Below, piece after piece: positions 8,611 to 17,509 of a DNA stretch of 64,000 nucleotides. Each line of letters begins with the position of its first letter. Position 1 is the stretch's first letter. Below the pieces are notes generated by a model. It did not search any database, had not been told where the DNA came from, and saw only the letters and a list, made by a program, of their open reading frames with translations. The stretch lies in NCBI GenBank assembly GCA_031425525.1, contig JANPJM010000068.1, positions 1-64,000 of the forward strand. Direction: 5' to 3'. The DNA comes from JANNMJ01 sp031425525. GTDB lineage: Bacteria; Bacteroidota; Bacteroidia; Cytophagales; Hymenobacteraceae. The position numbers and the translations under genes are program-made.

Positions 8611-8652
8611 ACGCGCGATATCGCGTTAGCGCGCGGGGCTCTGCCCCGCGCG
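8611..8652. terminator. Two palindromes between convergent genes; copy of a GC-rich hairpin repeat
   Basis: ACGCGCGATATCGCGT (8611-8626) is a palindrome. CGCGCGGGGC (8630-8639) then pairs perfectly with GCCCCGCGCG (8643-8652) across a 3-base loop. It sits between the convergent ends at 8582 and 8678 and could stop both. The second hairpin recurs at 19745, so it is also a dispersed repeat. Confidence 0.6.
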
Positions 8653-8677
8653 AAATCAGAAACGGAAAACGCGTAGT

Positions 8678-10090
8678 CTACTTAAACCGCGCCCGCAACT
8701 CCTCCACGGTGGCGCGGTAGGGGGCTTCCATCTCCGAGCGCTTGCTCACTTCCTTGATGGAATGGATGACGGTGGTATGATCGCGCCCGCCGAAGCCGTA
8801 GCCAATCACTTTGAGCGAAAGCGGCGTGAGTTCCTTGGCGAAAAACATCGCGAGCTGGCGCGCTTCCACGACTTCTTTTTTGCGCGTCTTGTCTTTGAGC
8901 AGCTCGACGGTGAGGTTGAAATGCTCGGCGATGGTCTTCTGGATGAAATCGAGATTGACTTCGGTGTCGATGTCGCTGATGACGTGCCGGAGCGCCTGTT
9001 TCGCCATTTCCAGATCGACCTCGCGCCGCAGCAGCGACGATTGCGCGATCAGCCCCACCAGCACGCCTTCGAGTTCGCGCACGTTCGTATCGACGGAGTA
9101 CGCCAGATATTCCACGACGTGCGGCGGAATGTCGATGCCGTCGCTCGCCATCTTGCTCTGGATGATGGCCATCCGCGTCTCCAGGTCGGGGCTTTGCACG
9201 TCGGTCGTGAGGCCCCATTTGAAGCGCGAGAGCAGCCGGTCTTCGAGGCCGCCCAACTCGCGCGGGGGGCGGTCGCAGGTCATCACGATCTGCTTGCCCG
9301 ATTGGTGCAGGTGGTTGAAGATGGAAAAGAACATATCCTGCGTCTTTTCCTTCTTGGCGAAGAACTGCACATCGTCGATGATGAGCGCATCGACCTGCAA
9401 GTAGTAGTTCATGAAATCATCGATGGCGGCGTTGCGCGCCATATCGATGAACTGATTCACGAATTTTTCCGACGAGATGTACAGCACGAATTTCTCCGGC
9501 CACTGCTGCTTGATCTGGTTGCCGATAGCCTGCACCAGATGCGTTTTGCCGAGGCCCACATCGCCGTAAATCATCAGCGGATTGAAGGCGCTGAGGCCCG
9601 GCTTATCGGCCACGGCCTGCCCGGCGGCGCGCGCCAAGCGGTTGCACGAACCTTCGATATAACTCTCGAAGGTGTACGTGGAATTGAGCTGCGACTCCTG
9701 AAAATCGCGGTTCAGGGCGCGCTGCGCGAAGGGGTTGCGCGCGGGCTCGGCCGGGCCGGTGGCTTTGGTTTTGGGCGCCGTACCGGCCGTGGGCAGGTGT
9801 ACGGCCTGCGGCTTGTTGCGCGCATCGCCCTGATCGACGATGATCGAATACTCCAGCCGCCCGCCCGCGCCCAGTTCCTGCAACAGCGCCGCGCGGAGCA
9901 CCTCGACGTAGTGTTCCTCCAGCATCTCGTAGAAATACTGCGACGGCACCTGAATCGTCAGCACATCGTCGGCCGAGAGGCTCACCGGCCGCACGGGCTC
10001 AAACCACGTCTTGAAACTCTGCTCCTCCACCCGCGCCTGAATCAGGCGCAGGCAGTTAGTCCAGACAATGACGTGGGGGGCAGCGCGCAC
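8678..10090 (-). CDS. dnaA: Chromosomal replication initiator DnaA
   Basis: Initiates replication by binding DnaA boxes and loading the helicase. Domain I (VWTNCLRLIQARVEEQSFKT) is near the N-terminus, a Lys/Pro/Ala linker follows, then the AAA+ domain with Walker A GDVGLGKT, Walker B LIIDDVQF and sensor segments (DRLLSRFKWGL), and the C-terminal HTH with the DnaA signature GRDHTTVIHSI. The start is unclear. The frame is open to an ATG at 10177, but that adds a hydrophobic tail unlike DnaA. A GTG at 10090 gives 470 residues, with 8 residues before the conserved VWTNCL; I chose it on homology. No cluster of TTATCCACA boxes is visible nearby. Confidence 0.93.
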   Translation of the reverse strand: MRAAPHVIVWTNCLRLIQARVEEQSFKTWFEPVRPVSLSADDVLTIQVPSQYFYEMLEEHYVEVLRAALLQELGAGGRLEYSIIVDQGDARNKPQAVHLPTAGTAPKTKATGPAEPARNPFAQRALNRDFQESQLNSTYTFESYIEGSCNRLARAAGQAVADKPGLSAFNPLMIYGDVGLGKTHLVQAIGNQIKQQWPEKFVLYISSEKFVNQFIDMARNAAIDDFMNYYLQVDALIIDDVQFFAKKEKTQDMFFSIFNHLHQSGKQIVMTCDRPPRELGGLEDRLLSRFKWGLTTDVQSPDLETRMAIIQSKMASDGIDIPPHVVEYLAYSVDTNVRELEGVLVGLIAQSSLLRREVDLEMAKQALRHVISDIDTEVNLDFIQKTIAEHFNLTVELLKDKTRKKEVVEARQLAMFFAKELTPLSLKVIGYGFGGRDHTTVIHSIKEVSKRSEMEAPYRATVEELRARFK

Positions 10091-10275
10091 AGGAAGCAGG
10101 AGGGCAGGAAAGGCGACAAGAGGCAAACGGGCGGCAGCCGAACGGCGGTTGAAGGGCCGAAAAAACCGGCGCACCACGGGGCGGGCCGGTTTGGGGTAGC
10201 AGGGAGTTTGGGGGGCACAAAAGTGGTGAAAAATCAGCGCCCCGGCAACCTGCCGCCTGCATTATTCTCGCGGGC

Positions 10276-11211
10276 TTACCCCGCAAGTGGGCCGATGGGC
10301 AACACGGAAGCGCTCGCCATCAAGGGTTTACCGCGCCGGAAAGTTAAATCGAAGCGCCCGAGGTTAAGCCCCGCCCAGCCCACTTGGTTGATGACGCTTG
10401 ACCAGCCGCCCGGCCCGGCCACGGTCTGCGGCGTGTCCAAAAAGGTGTGCGTATGGCCGCCGAGGATGAGATCGATACCGGCCACTTGGGCAGCGAGCTT
10501 GCGGTCGTCGATCTTGGCCGAATCGTAGGCGTAGCCCAAGTGGCTGAGGCAAATCACGAAATCGACTTTTTCTTTTTCGCGGAGGATTTTCACCTGTTCA
10601 GCGGCCACCGCCACGGGGTCGAGGTAGCGGGTGGCGCCGAATTTGGCATCGGGCACGAGGCCCGCCAACTCGATGCCCATCCCGAAGATGCCGACCCGCA
10701 CGCCGCCGCGCGCGAAAACCTTATGCGGCGCAAACCGCCCGGCGAGCGGCGTCCGCGAAAAGTCGTAGTTGGCACTCAGAAACGGAAACGTGGCGTGCGG
10801 CAACTGCTTCTGCAAGCCTTCGAGGCCGTTGTCGAAATCGTGGTTGCCGAAGGTGGCCGCGTCGTAACCCATCGCGCTCATCAGCTTGTATTCCAGTTCG
10901 CCGCCGTAGAAATTGAAGTACGGCGTGCCCTGCCAAATGTCGCCGCAGTCGAGGAGCAGCACGTGGGCGCCGGCCGCCGCCGCTTCGGCCCGTATCTGCT
11001 TCACGAGGGTCGCGCGGCGCGCCATGCCGCCGCGCCCGGCGGTGGGCAGACCGTCTTCCGGGAATGGGTCGAGCCGCGAGTGCATATCGTTGGTATGCAG
11101 CACGATGAGACGGGTTTCAGCGGAACGGGCCAGTGCCGGCGCAAGTAAGCCGGGCGCGAGCAACAAGGGCGCCGACGCGGCCGTGGTGCGCAGAAAATGG
11201 CGACGGTTCAT
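10276..11211 (-). CDS. Secreted 5'-nucleotidase-type metallophosphoesterase domain
   Basis: 311 residues. The N-terminus MNRRHFLRTTAASAPLLLAP resembles a twin-arginine signal (RRHFLR). The mature part is the calcineurin-like metal-binding half of 5'-nucleotidase/UshA proteins: LHTNDMHSR, LDCGDIWQG, GNHDFDNG, LSHLGYAYD and GGHTHTFL supply the metal ligands. The substrate-binding C-terminal half is missing and is encoded by the next gene upstream (11274-12008). The two together make one complete enzyme, likely hydrolysing nucleotides or similar phosphoesters in the periplasm. The gap between the two genes carries a GAGTTTTGAG-type repeat. Confidence 0.9.
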   Translation of the reverse strand: MNRRHFLRTTAASAPLLLAPGLLAPALARSAETRLIVLHTNDMHSRLDPFPEDGLPTAGRGGMARRATLVKQIRAEAAAAGAHVLLLDCGDIWQGTPYFNFYGGELEYKLMSAMGYDAATFGNHDFDNGLEGLQKQLPHATFPFLSANYDFSRTPLAGRFAPHKVFARGGVRVGIFGMGIELAGLVPDAKFGATRYLDPVAVAAEQVKILREKEKVDFVICLSHLGYAYDSAKIDDRKLAAQVAGIDLILGGHTHTFLDTPQTVAGPGGWSSVINQVGWAGLNLGRFDLTFRRGKPLMASASVLPIGPLAG

Positions 11212-11213
11212 AG

Positions 11214-11246
11214 GAAGTTTTGAGCTTCGAGTTTTGAGTTTTTGCA
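11214..11246. repeat. GAGTTTTGAG-type intergenic repeat
   Basis: AGTTTTGAGCTTCGAGTTTT and the following bases match words in the gap at 32296-32333 (opposite orientation) and in the coding sequence of the large methylmalonyl-CoA mutase subunit at 16820-16892. Confidence 0.6.
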
Positions 11247-11273
11247 AGGCAGAAACCACCCGCAGATTTCGGG

Positions 11274-12008
11274 CTAATTGGCTACCGGCAGCACCGTTTT
11301 CTCGCGCCGCAGGAAGGTGATGATGGCCTGGCGGATGGTCGTGCGAATGGGCGTTTGCGGCAGCGGGCGCAGGAAATCCATCCCGTCGCCGCCGTTGGCG
11401 AGGTAGTCGTTGGTGACGAACGAGTAGGTACGCGCGGAATCGAGCGGCTGCCCGCCGACCCGGATGTTGCGCGCGCGCTTGGTCACGGAATCCATCTCCC
11501 ACGTCAGGTTTACGGCCCCGACGTTGGTGAACCGCCCGGCGTAATCGCAGAGTTGGCGCACGCCCCGGCCGGTCACGGGCAGCACCGTCAGCTCGTTTTC
11601 AAAGGGCATAATCTCGAAAATATTACCGACCGTTATCGGCCCGGCCGGCAGCCCGCTGCGCACCGAACCGTTCGTCATCGCCCCAAAATCGGGCACTTTG
11701 CCCAGTGCCCGCCCGGCCTCCACGAGCATCACGGCCGTAACCCAGCGCGTGAGCGGTGCCTGATTGCCGAGCTTGCCGGGCTTCAGCCACACCTGCGCGG
11801 AAGTGCCGAGTACTTCGCTCATCTCGCGCACCACCCGCCGCCGGTACGGCCGGATAAACTGCTCGGCGGCGGAATCGGTGGGCACGGCAGCGGTGAGCGG
11901 CCGTGCAGCGGCGCCCGTGGTGGGGGCTAGCGTGGCGACGTAGGCGGCGCGGGGGGCGCAGGCGGGCAATAAACCCGCAAGTACGAGTGCGATCACATAG
12001 CGGCTCAT
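11274..12008 (-). CDS. 5'-nucleotidase C-terminal domain lipoprotein
   Basis: 244 residues. The signal peptide ends in a lipobox (LLPACAP), so Cys17 should be lipidated. The remainder matches the 5'-nucleotidase C-terminal domain that forms the substrate pocket: MTNGSVRSGLPAGPITVG, IFEIMPFENELTVLPVTG and FVTNDYLANGGDGMDF, the last with the aromatic/Gly-Gly substrate-stacking region. It precedes the metallophosphoesterase gene with a 62-base gap, so the two halves are co-expressed separate polypeptides. Confidence 0.9.
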   Translation of the reverse strand: MSRYVIALVLAGLLPACAPRAAYVATLAPTTGAAARPLTAAVPTDSAAEQFIRPYRRRVVREMSEVLGTSAQVWLKPGKLGNQAPLTRWVTAVMLVEAGRALGKVPDFGAMTNGSVRSGLPAGPITVGNIFEIMPFENELTVLPVTGRGVRQLCDYAGRFTNVGAVNLTWEMDSVTKRARNIRVGGQPLDSARTYSFVTNDYLANGGDGMDFLRPLPQTPIRTTIRQAIITFLRREKTVLPVAN

Positions 12009-12038
12009 AACGCAGAATGACTAACAGGAGTACTGGAT

Positions 12039-13310
12039 TCAGAAGACCGGATATGCCACTTGCACGTTCAGCACTCGCTGCACCGAGCCGGTAGCAAGTG
12101 GTGAGCCGCCCGATCCGACTTCGTAGCGCACCGCAACAGAGGGCGCTCGCTTGCCGTGGCCGATATCTATGCCGGCTCCTCCAATTAAACCCAGATTGAT
12201 ACTTCGCGCTCCTCCTTCAAATAAAACGTACCGCTCATCTGGCCCTGACCCGTAGGCGTACACCAACTCATTACGTTGCGTGCGGATGATGATCCGAGCC
12301 ATCGGCCCGCCCTCTACATACAACTTCCCGAAGCTGAAAGGAAAATAATACCTCATTAACAGCGGCAACTGTACGCAGTTGAATTTAAATTCAGCGGAGA
12401 TACGTCGGTCATTGTTTCCTAAAAAGTTGGTGTAGAGTGAATATGTTCGATTCGTGATTCTATACTGAAAGCCGGATTGATACAATACGCCACAAACAGC
12501 ACTAATGCGTTGGCTGTGAAAAACGCCAAATCGGTATTGGACTCCGATGGTCGTCGCTATTCCCCCATTATCGTAAGAGTCGTCGTGTTCAAACGTACCA
12601 TTACCATTGCCAAGAATTAGCTTGTGCCAAGCCGACACGCCAATTACGACAATCAACTGATCGTTTTTTGCCTTAATCAGTGGCTCGATCTGCTGGCCGG
12701 TAACGCAATAGTTATAGCGTCGCAGAGCATCTACCAAGGCTTTCGTATTTAATTCTATCGACTGAACACCTGTTTGCTCGGCCGGACAAGCCGCAAACGC
12801 AACGGCCAGCTCCCCTAGATACGGTTTTCGCACCCGCTTGTAAACGCGCCCGCCTTCGCTGATCGTCGTCACATATTCAACGAGTTCGACTATTTGACCA
12901 TCGGGCTTCTTCAAAAAATAGCGCAAATGACTCGCTTCATCGTAAAGCAGCAGTAGGCCCAAATTCCCTCGGTGAGCCACTTCCAGAAAATACGTTCCTG
13001 ACGTGCTGTCCGGCCGCAAAACGGTGTGCGCCTCGTACTGAGGCCCGCCAGTTAAACCATAACCTAAAATCTTACTTGGCAAGAAATCGCTTTGCTGACT
13101 TGTTGCTGAATGTGCTTGAAATCGGCACTGCATCGAATTAAAAGCTAAGCTGCGGTAATCGATAAGGCCTCGCACGGTATCAGCAGCGGTGGGAACGACG
13201 TACCCAGGCTGAAAATTTGACTGCGCCAGTGCGACGGCATTTACGACAAACCACAACAACCAAAAAACTACACAGCGTCTGAGCGCGGCAATTACAAATT
13301 CACGATACAT
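12039..13310 (-). CDS. Secreted/outer-membrane protein of unknown function, beta-barrel-like C-terminus
   Basis: 423 residues with a signal peptide (hydrophobic stretch FWLLWFVVNAVALAQ). The C-terminal 220 residues alternate polar and hydrophobic residues in short strands and end in an aromatic residue (VQVAYPVF), as Bacteroidota outer-membrane barrel proteins do; GLIGGAGIDIG and VAVRYEVG are strand-like. The N-terminal half (about 30-210) contains a globular domain with four Cys. DNA here is noticeably less GC-rich than in flanking genes, which suggests horizontal acquisition. It ends 30 bases before the nucleotidase lipoprotein gene. Confidence 0.65.
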   Translation of the reverse strand: MYREFVIAALRRCVVFWLLWFVVNAVALAQSNFQPGYVVPTAADTVRGLIDYRSLAFNSMQCRFQAHSATSQQSDFLPSKILGYGLTGGPQYEAHTVLRPDSTSGTYFLEVAHRGNLGLLLLYDEASHLRYFLKKPDGQIVELVEYVTTISEGGRVYKRVRKPYLGELAVAFAACPAEQTGVQSIELNTKALVDALRRYNYCVTGQQIEPLIKAKNDQLIVVIGVSAWHKLILGNGNGTFEHDDSYDNGGIATTIGVQYRFGVFHSQRISAVCGVLYQSGFQYRITNRTYSLYTNFLGNNDRRISAEFKFNCVQLPLLMRYYFPFSFGKLYVEGGPMARIIIRTQRNELVYAYGSGPDERYVLFEGGARSINLGLIGGAGIDIGHGKRAPSVAVRYEVGSGGSPLATGSVQRVLNVQVAYPVF

Positions 13311-13384
13311 ACCTAAGCGACAATATTTTCGACGTGAAGGTAGCTAATTACATCGGCGTCAAAGTAGCGGATAGACGCACAGGG

Positions 13385-13630
13385 CTAATTTTCACCATCG
13401 GGTTGTTCTTCGAACGCTGAAAACTCGGCGCGATGCCGAATCCGAAACGCCGTTCGGTCCACGCGCGGGGGGTTGTTGAGGTCGAAGCCGTACGCAATGC
13501 TATTGAGGTAGTGCGCGGCCCGTAAGCGCTCGGCGGGCGTAGCGCCCTGCCAGTAGGTGCGGTAATAGGCATCGGTTTCGGCGAAGGTGCCGGCACGGAA
13601 CGCGGTGCGGTCGAGGCGGGGAGTTTCCAT
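13385..13630 (-). CDS. Small conserved Bacteroidota protein with two RxDRTAFR motifs
   Basis: 81 residues from an ATG at 13630. It contains RLDRTAFRAGTFAETD near the start and RVDRTAFRIRHR near the end, flanking TYWQGATPAERLRAAHYLNS. I recall this pattern from short uncharacterised Bacteroidota proteins; the function is unknown. No signal peptide. The duplicated RxDRTAFR motif suggests two related binding surfaces. It is divergent from the methylmalonyl-CoA mutase small subunit with 125 bases between starts. Confidence 0.65.
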   Translation of the reverse strand: METPRLDRTAFRAGTFAETDAYYRTYWQGATPAERLRAAHYLNSIAYGFDLNNPPRVDRTAFRIRHRAEFSAFEEQPDGEN

Positions 13631-13755
13631 GGATAGGTGCAAAGGTGGGGCTGACACGGGCAGTTCCGACGTTACCGCAACTCTCCGTGGGGCGCCCGCC
13701 GACGCCCTCCCAGCCGGGCCGTAACTTGCGGCCTCCCTCCCAGCTCGCACTGCTT

Positions 13756-15096
13756 ATGGCCACCGATTCTGTCCCTCTCGCCCCCCCCCTCACCTACGAC
13801 TTCCCGCCCGCCACCCGCGCCGAGTGGGAGCGCCGCCTGGCCCGCGAGCTGCCCGCCGGGCGCGGCCCCGAAACGCTCGCCTGGCGCCCCACCGCCGAGC
13901 CCGTCACTACCGCCGCCCTCGCGCCCTACTACTCGGCGCCCGACGTAGCAGCCCTCCCCTACCTGCACACCGCCCCCGATACCTACCCCTACGTACGCGG
14001 CCACAAGCCCGACATCAACGCGTGGCGGACGCTGGAACCGCTGACCGCCGACGGCGCTGGCCACGCCGCTTTCACCGACGGCCTGACCGCCCTCGCCACT
14101 GGCGCCGACGGCCTCAGCCTATACCTCCCCGACCCCACCGCCTTCGATTACACGGCGTTCGCCTCCGCCTTCGACCTCACCAAAACGTACATCGGCTTTC
14201 ATCTGCCGGCGGGCACCGATGTATCGCGCTTCGGGCAGCGCCTCACCCAGGCCATGACCGCGCACGGAGAAGCCGCCTTCGGGCGGCGCGGCCACGTGGT
14301 GTTGGCCGGCCCCGACGACCTCACGCTACCACCCGCCGCCGTGCTGGACGCGCTCGTCGATTTGGGCCGCCCGGCGCCCGATTTCTATACCCTCACCGTC
14401 GATGGCGCCGCCCTCGCCGACGCCGGCGCCGGCCCCACGCTCGCCCTCGCTCTCACGCTCAGCCAATTGGTGGAAGTACTGAGCGAGCAGAGCGAACGCG
14501 GATTTTCGCCCGAAACCGTGGTCGGCGAGTTGCGCTGCACGTTGGGGCTCGACACCTCGTACTTCCACGCCATTGCGCAGCAGCGGGCGTTGCGGCTGCT
14601 GTGGGCCAACGCGTTGCCCGCGTTCGAGGTAGCCCCCTACCAGGCCGCCCGGCTGCTGGTACACTGCCGCCCCAGCCGCCGCGTCCTCTTCGCCCCCGAC
14701 CCCGACACCAACCTCCTCCGCCTCACCACCACCGCGATGGCGGCCGTCATCGGCGGCTGCGATTCACTCGAAATCCCGTCCTTCGACGCCGCCACTGATA
14801 CCGGCGCCACCGCCTTCGGGCGGCGTCAGGCGCGCAACATCGCGCTCCTCCTCCGCGAAGAGGCCCGCTTGGCGCACGCCGTCGACCCCGCCGCCGGCTC
14901 CTACTACCTCGAAGCCCTCACCGATCAACTCGCCCGCGAGGCGTGGGCCATTTTTCAGGAACTCGAAGCGCGCGGCGGCTATCGCAAAGCCCACAACCAC
15001 ATCGCCGGATTGGTAACGGCCCAACGCCAGGCGCAGGACGACGCCGAGGCCAGCGTACAGCAGGTACGCGTAGGCGTCAACAAGTACCAAGGGTAG
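13756..15096 (+). CDS. mutA: Methylmalonyl-CoA mutase, small (non-catalytic) subunit
   Basis: 446 residues from the ATG at 13756. It is the beta chain that pairs with the large subunit. Shared barrel features are visible: TYPYVRGHKPDINAW, a central TIM-barrel fold, QTGATAFGRRQARN-like (here TGATAFGRRQARNIALLL) and the mutase-family end HAVDPAAGSYYLEALTDQLA. It lacks the C-terminal B12-binding domain, as expected for small subunits of this length in Bacteroidota. With MutB and MeaB it interconverts methylmalonyl-CoA and succinyl-CoA for propionate and odd-chain metabolism. The large subunit begins 181 bases downstream. Confidence 0.92.
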   Translation: MATDSVPLAPPLTYDFPPATRAEWERRLARELPAGRGPETLAWRPTAEPVTTAALAPYYSAPDVAALPYLHTAPDTYPYVRGHKPDINAWRTLEPLTADGAGHAAFTDGLTALATGADGLSLYLPDPTAFDYTAFASAFDLTKTYIGFHLPAGTDVSRFGQRLTQAMTAHGEAAFGRRGHVVLAGPDDLTLPPAAVLDALVDLGRPAPDFYTLTVDGAALADAGAGPTLALALTLSQLVEVLSEQSERGFSPETVVGELRCTLGLDTSYFHAIAQQRALRLLWANALPAFEVAPYQAARLLVHCRPSRRVLFAPDPDTNLLRLTTTAMAAVIGGCDSLEIPSFDAATDTGATAFGRRQARNIALLLREEARLAHAVDPAAGSYYLEALTDQLAREAWAIFQELEARGGYRKAHNHIAGLVTAQRQAQDDAEASVQQVRVGVNKYQG

Positions 15097-15277
15097 TGGC
15101 GAAAAGCACGCGGCCCCTCCCCGGCAGAGTGCTATTCGGCCCGCCGCCGCCGCCCAAAACGAAGACCGGACGAAGAGTACATCTACTCTAGGCCTTCCCC
15201 CTACCTCCCGGTTAGCCGCCCGCCGCCGCCTATCTTAGAAAAATACCATCTTCGCCACTCTCCCCGCACCTCGTCCG

Positions 15278-17509
15278 ATGCACCCCGACTTCGCCCACCT
15301 CCCCTACTCCGCCGCCGCCACCGTGGTGTACCCCCGGCCCATCGCGCTCAAACCCGAAACCTTCACCACGGCCGAAGGCTTGCCGCTGCGCTCGTTTTAC
15401 ACCGCCGACGATGTGGCCGCGCTGCCGCAGTTGCCGTTTGGGGCAGGCGCGGCGCCGTTTGGGCGCGGGCCGTACGCGAGTATGTACACCATCCGGCCCT
15501 GGACGGTGCGCCAATACGCCGGGTTCAGCACCGCTGAGGCGAGTAACGCGTTTTACCGCCGCAACCTGGCGGGCGGGCAGAAAGGGCTGTCGGTGGCCTT
15601 TGATCTGGCGACGCACCGGGGGTACGATTCCGACCACCCGCGCGTCGTCGGCGACGTGGGAATGGCGGGCGTGGCCGTCGATTCGGTGGAGGATATGAAA
15701 ATCCTCTTCGACCAGATCCCACTACAGGAGATGTCGGTTTCGATGACGATGAACGGCGCCGTGCTACCCGTTCTCGCCTTTTACATCGTGGCGGCCGAAG
15801 AGCAGGGCGTCGGGCCGGAGCAGTTACAGGGCACCATCCAGAACGATATTCTGAAGGAGTTCATGGTGCGCAACACCTACATCTACCCGCCCGAAGGGTC
15901 GATGCGGATCATCGCCGACATCTTCGCGTACACGGCGCGGCTGATGCCGAAGTTCAACTCCATCAGTATCAGCGGCTACCACATGCACGAGGCCGGCGCC
16001 CCCGCCGACCTCGAACTGGCCTACACCCTCGCCGACGGCCTCGAATACGTGCGCACCGGCCTGGCGGCGGGGATGAGTATCGATGCCTTCGCGCCGCGCC
16101 TTTCGTTCTTCTGGGCCATCGGCATGAACCACTTTATGGAGATCGCGAAGCTGCGCGCCGGCCGCCTGCTGTGGGCGAAGTTGATGCAGCAGTTCGCGCC
16201 CCAATCAGAAAAAAGCCTGATGCTGCGGGCGCACTGCCAAACTTCCGGCTACTCGCTCACCGAGCAAGACCCCTTCACCAACGTAGCGCGCACGGCCGTG
16301 GAGGCCCTCGCGGCGGCGCTCGGCGGCACCCAAAGCCTGCACACCAACGCCCTCGACGAAGCCATCGCGCTGCCGACCGACTTCTCGGCCCGCATCGCGC
16401 GCAACAAGCAGCTTTACTTGCAGGCCGAAACCGACATCACCAAAGTGGTAGACCCGTGGGGCGGCTCGTATTACGTGGAAACGCTGACCCACGAATTGGC
16501 CACCAAAGCCTGGGCCTTGATGCAGGAAGTAGAGGAGTTGGGCGGAATGTCGAAGGCCATCGCCACGGGTTTGCCGAAACGCCGCATCGAGGAGGCCGCC
16601 GCCCGCAAGCAGGCGCGCATCGATTCGGGCCAGGATGTGGTGGTGGGCGTCAATAAGTACCGCGTAGCCGTGGACGATACCGCGATGCCCGACGTGCTGT
16701 CCGTCGATAACAACGCCGTTCGCGAAAGCCAGATCGCGCGCCTGACCACCCTGCGCGCCACCCGCGACGAAGCCCGCGCGCAAGCCGCGATCGCCGCCCT
16801 CACGGCCGCCGCCGGGGGAGTTTCGAGTTCTGAATTTCGAGTTTCGAGTGAAGAATCAGAACCCACTCAAAACTCGACACTCGACACGCAAAACTTACTG
16901 GCCCTGGCCGTAGAAGCCGCCCGCGCGCGCTGCACGCTCGGCGAGATTTCGAGCGCCCTGGAAGCCGTGTGGGGCCGCCATCAGGCCGATGCCACCGCCG
17001 TGAGCGGCATTTACGGCCGCGAGCTGGCCAGCGCTATCGGTTCCGACGAAACCATCGCCTTTGAACACGCCCAAAAGCTGGCCGACCGGTTCGCCGAAAC
17101 CGAAGGCCGCCGCCCGCGCCTGCTCGTCGCCAAAATGGGACAGGACGGCCACGACCGGGGCGCCAAAATCATCGCCACGAGCTTCGCCGATGTAGGGTTC
17201 GATGTCGATATCGGCCCGCTCTTCCAGACGCCTGCCGAGGTAGCGCGCCAAGCCGTCGAGAACGATGTCCACGTGGTGGGTATCTCGTCGCTCGCCGCCG
17301 GGCACAAGACCCTGATTCCGCAGCTTATCCAAGAGCTAAAAGACCTCGACCGGCCCGATATTCTGGTGGTCGCGGGCGGCGTGATTCCGCAGCAGGATTA
17401 CGCGTTTCTGTTCGCGGCAGGCGTAGCGGGCGTCTTCGGCCCGGGAACGGTGATCGCGACGGCCGCGACCGAGATTTTGGAGAAGTTGGGGGCGACGACG
17501 GAAAGCTGA
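15278..17509 (+). CDS. mutB: Methylmalonyl-CoA mutase, large (catalytic, B12-binding) subunit
   Basis: 743 residues. The barrel carries YASMYTIRPWTVRQYAGFST, the substrate loop RNLAGGQKGLSVAFDLATHR, SISGYHMHEAGA and DPWGGSYYVETLT. The C-terminal cobalamin domain has KMGQDGHDRGAKIIATSFAD, with the lower-ligand histidine in DGHDRG, then the GGVIP end. It catalyses the adenosylcobalamin-dependent carbon-skeleton rearrangement. Oddly, residues about 513-538 (reading VSSSEFRVSSEESEPTQNST) are encoded by an intergenic-type repeat inserted in frame in the linker between the two domains. The stop overlaps the next start by one base. Confidence 0.95.
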   Translation: MHPDFAHLPYSAAATVVYPRPIALKPETFTTAEGLPLRSFYTADDVAALPQLPFGAGAAPFGRGPYASMYTIRPWTVRQYAGFSTAEASNAFYRRNLAGGQKGLSVAFDLATHRGYDSDHPRVVGDVGMAGVAVDSVEDMKILFDQIPLQEMSVSMTMNGAVLPVLAFYIVAAEEQGVGPEQLQGTIQNDILKEFMVRNTYIYPPEGSMRIIADIFAYTARLMPKFNSISISGYHMHEAGAPADLELAYTLADGLEYVRTGLAAGMSIDAFAPRLSFFWAIGMNHFMEIAKLRAGRLLWAKLMQQFAPQSEKSLMLRAHCQTSGYSLTEQDPFTNVARTAVEALAAALGGTQSLHTNALDEAIALPTDFSARIARNKQLYLQAETDITKVVDPWGGSYYVETLTHELATKAWALMQEVEELGGMSKAIATGLPKRRIEEAAARKQARIDSGQDVVVGVNKYRVAVDDTAMPDVLSVDNNAVRESQIARLTTLRATRDEARAQAAIAALTAAAGGVSSSEFRVSSEESEPTQNSTLDTQNLLALAVEAARARCTLGEISSALEAVWGRHQADATAVSGIYGRELASAIGSDETIAFEHAQKLADRFAETEGRRPRLLVAKMGQDGHDRGAKIIATSFADVGFDVDIGPLFQTPAEVARQAVENDVHVVGISSLAAGHKTLIPQLIQELKDLDRPDILVVAGGVIPQQDYAFLFAAGVAGVFGPGTVIATAATEILEKLGATTES
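16820..16892. repeat. Intergenic-type GAGTTTCGAG repeat inserted in frame in mutB
   Basis: The DNA here is AT-rich and repetitive, unlike the flanking coding sequence. TCGAGTTTCGAGTG (16837-16850) pairs with CACTCAAAACTCGA (16864-16877) with one G-T type mismatch, making a 14-base stem. The same words occur in non-coding gaps at 11214-11246 and 32296-32333. It adds about 25 codons with no stop. Confidence 0.75.

Noticed and set aside
10091..10275. Replication origin next to dnaA
   Set aside because: No cluster of DnaA boxes (TTATCCACA or close variants) or AT-rich unwinding region was found around dnaA.
8762..10528. Long open frame (588 codons) on the strand opposite dnaA
   Set aside because: It mirrors dnaA codons; the protein is Arg/His/Asp-rich with no recognisable motif, as expected for antisense frames in high-GC DNA.
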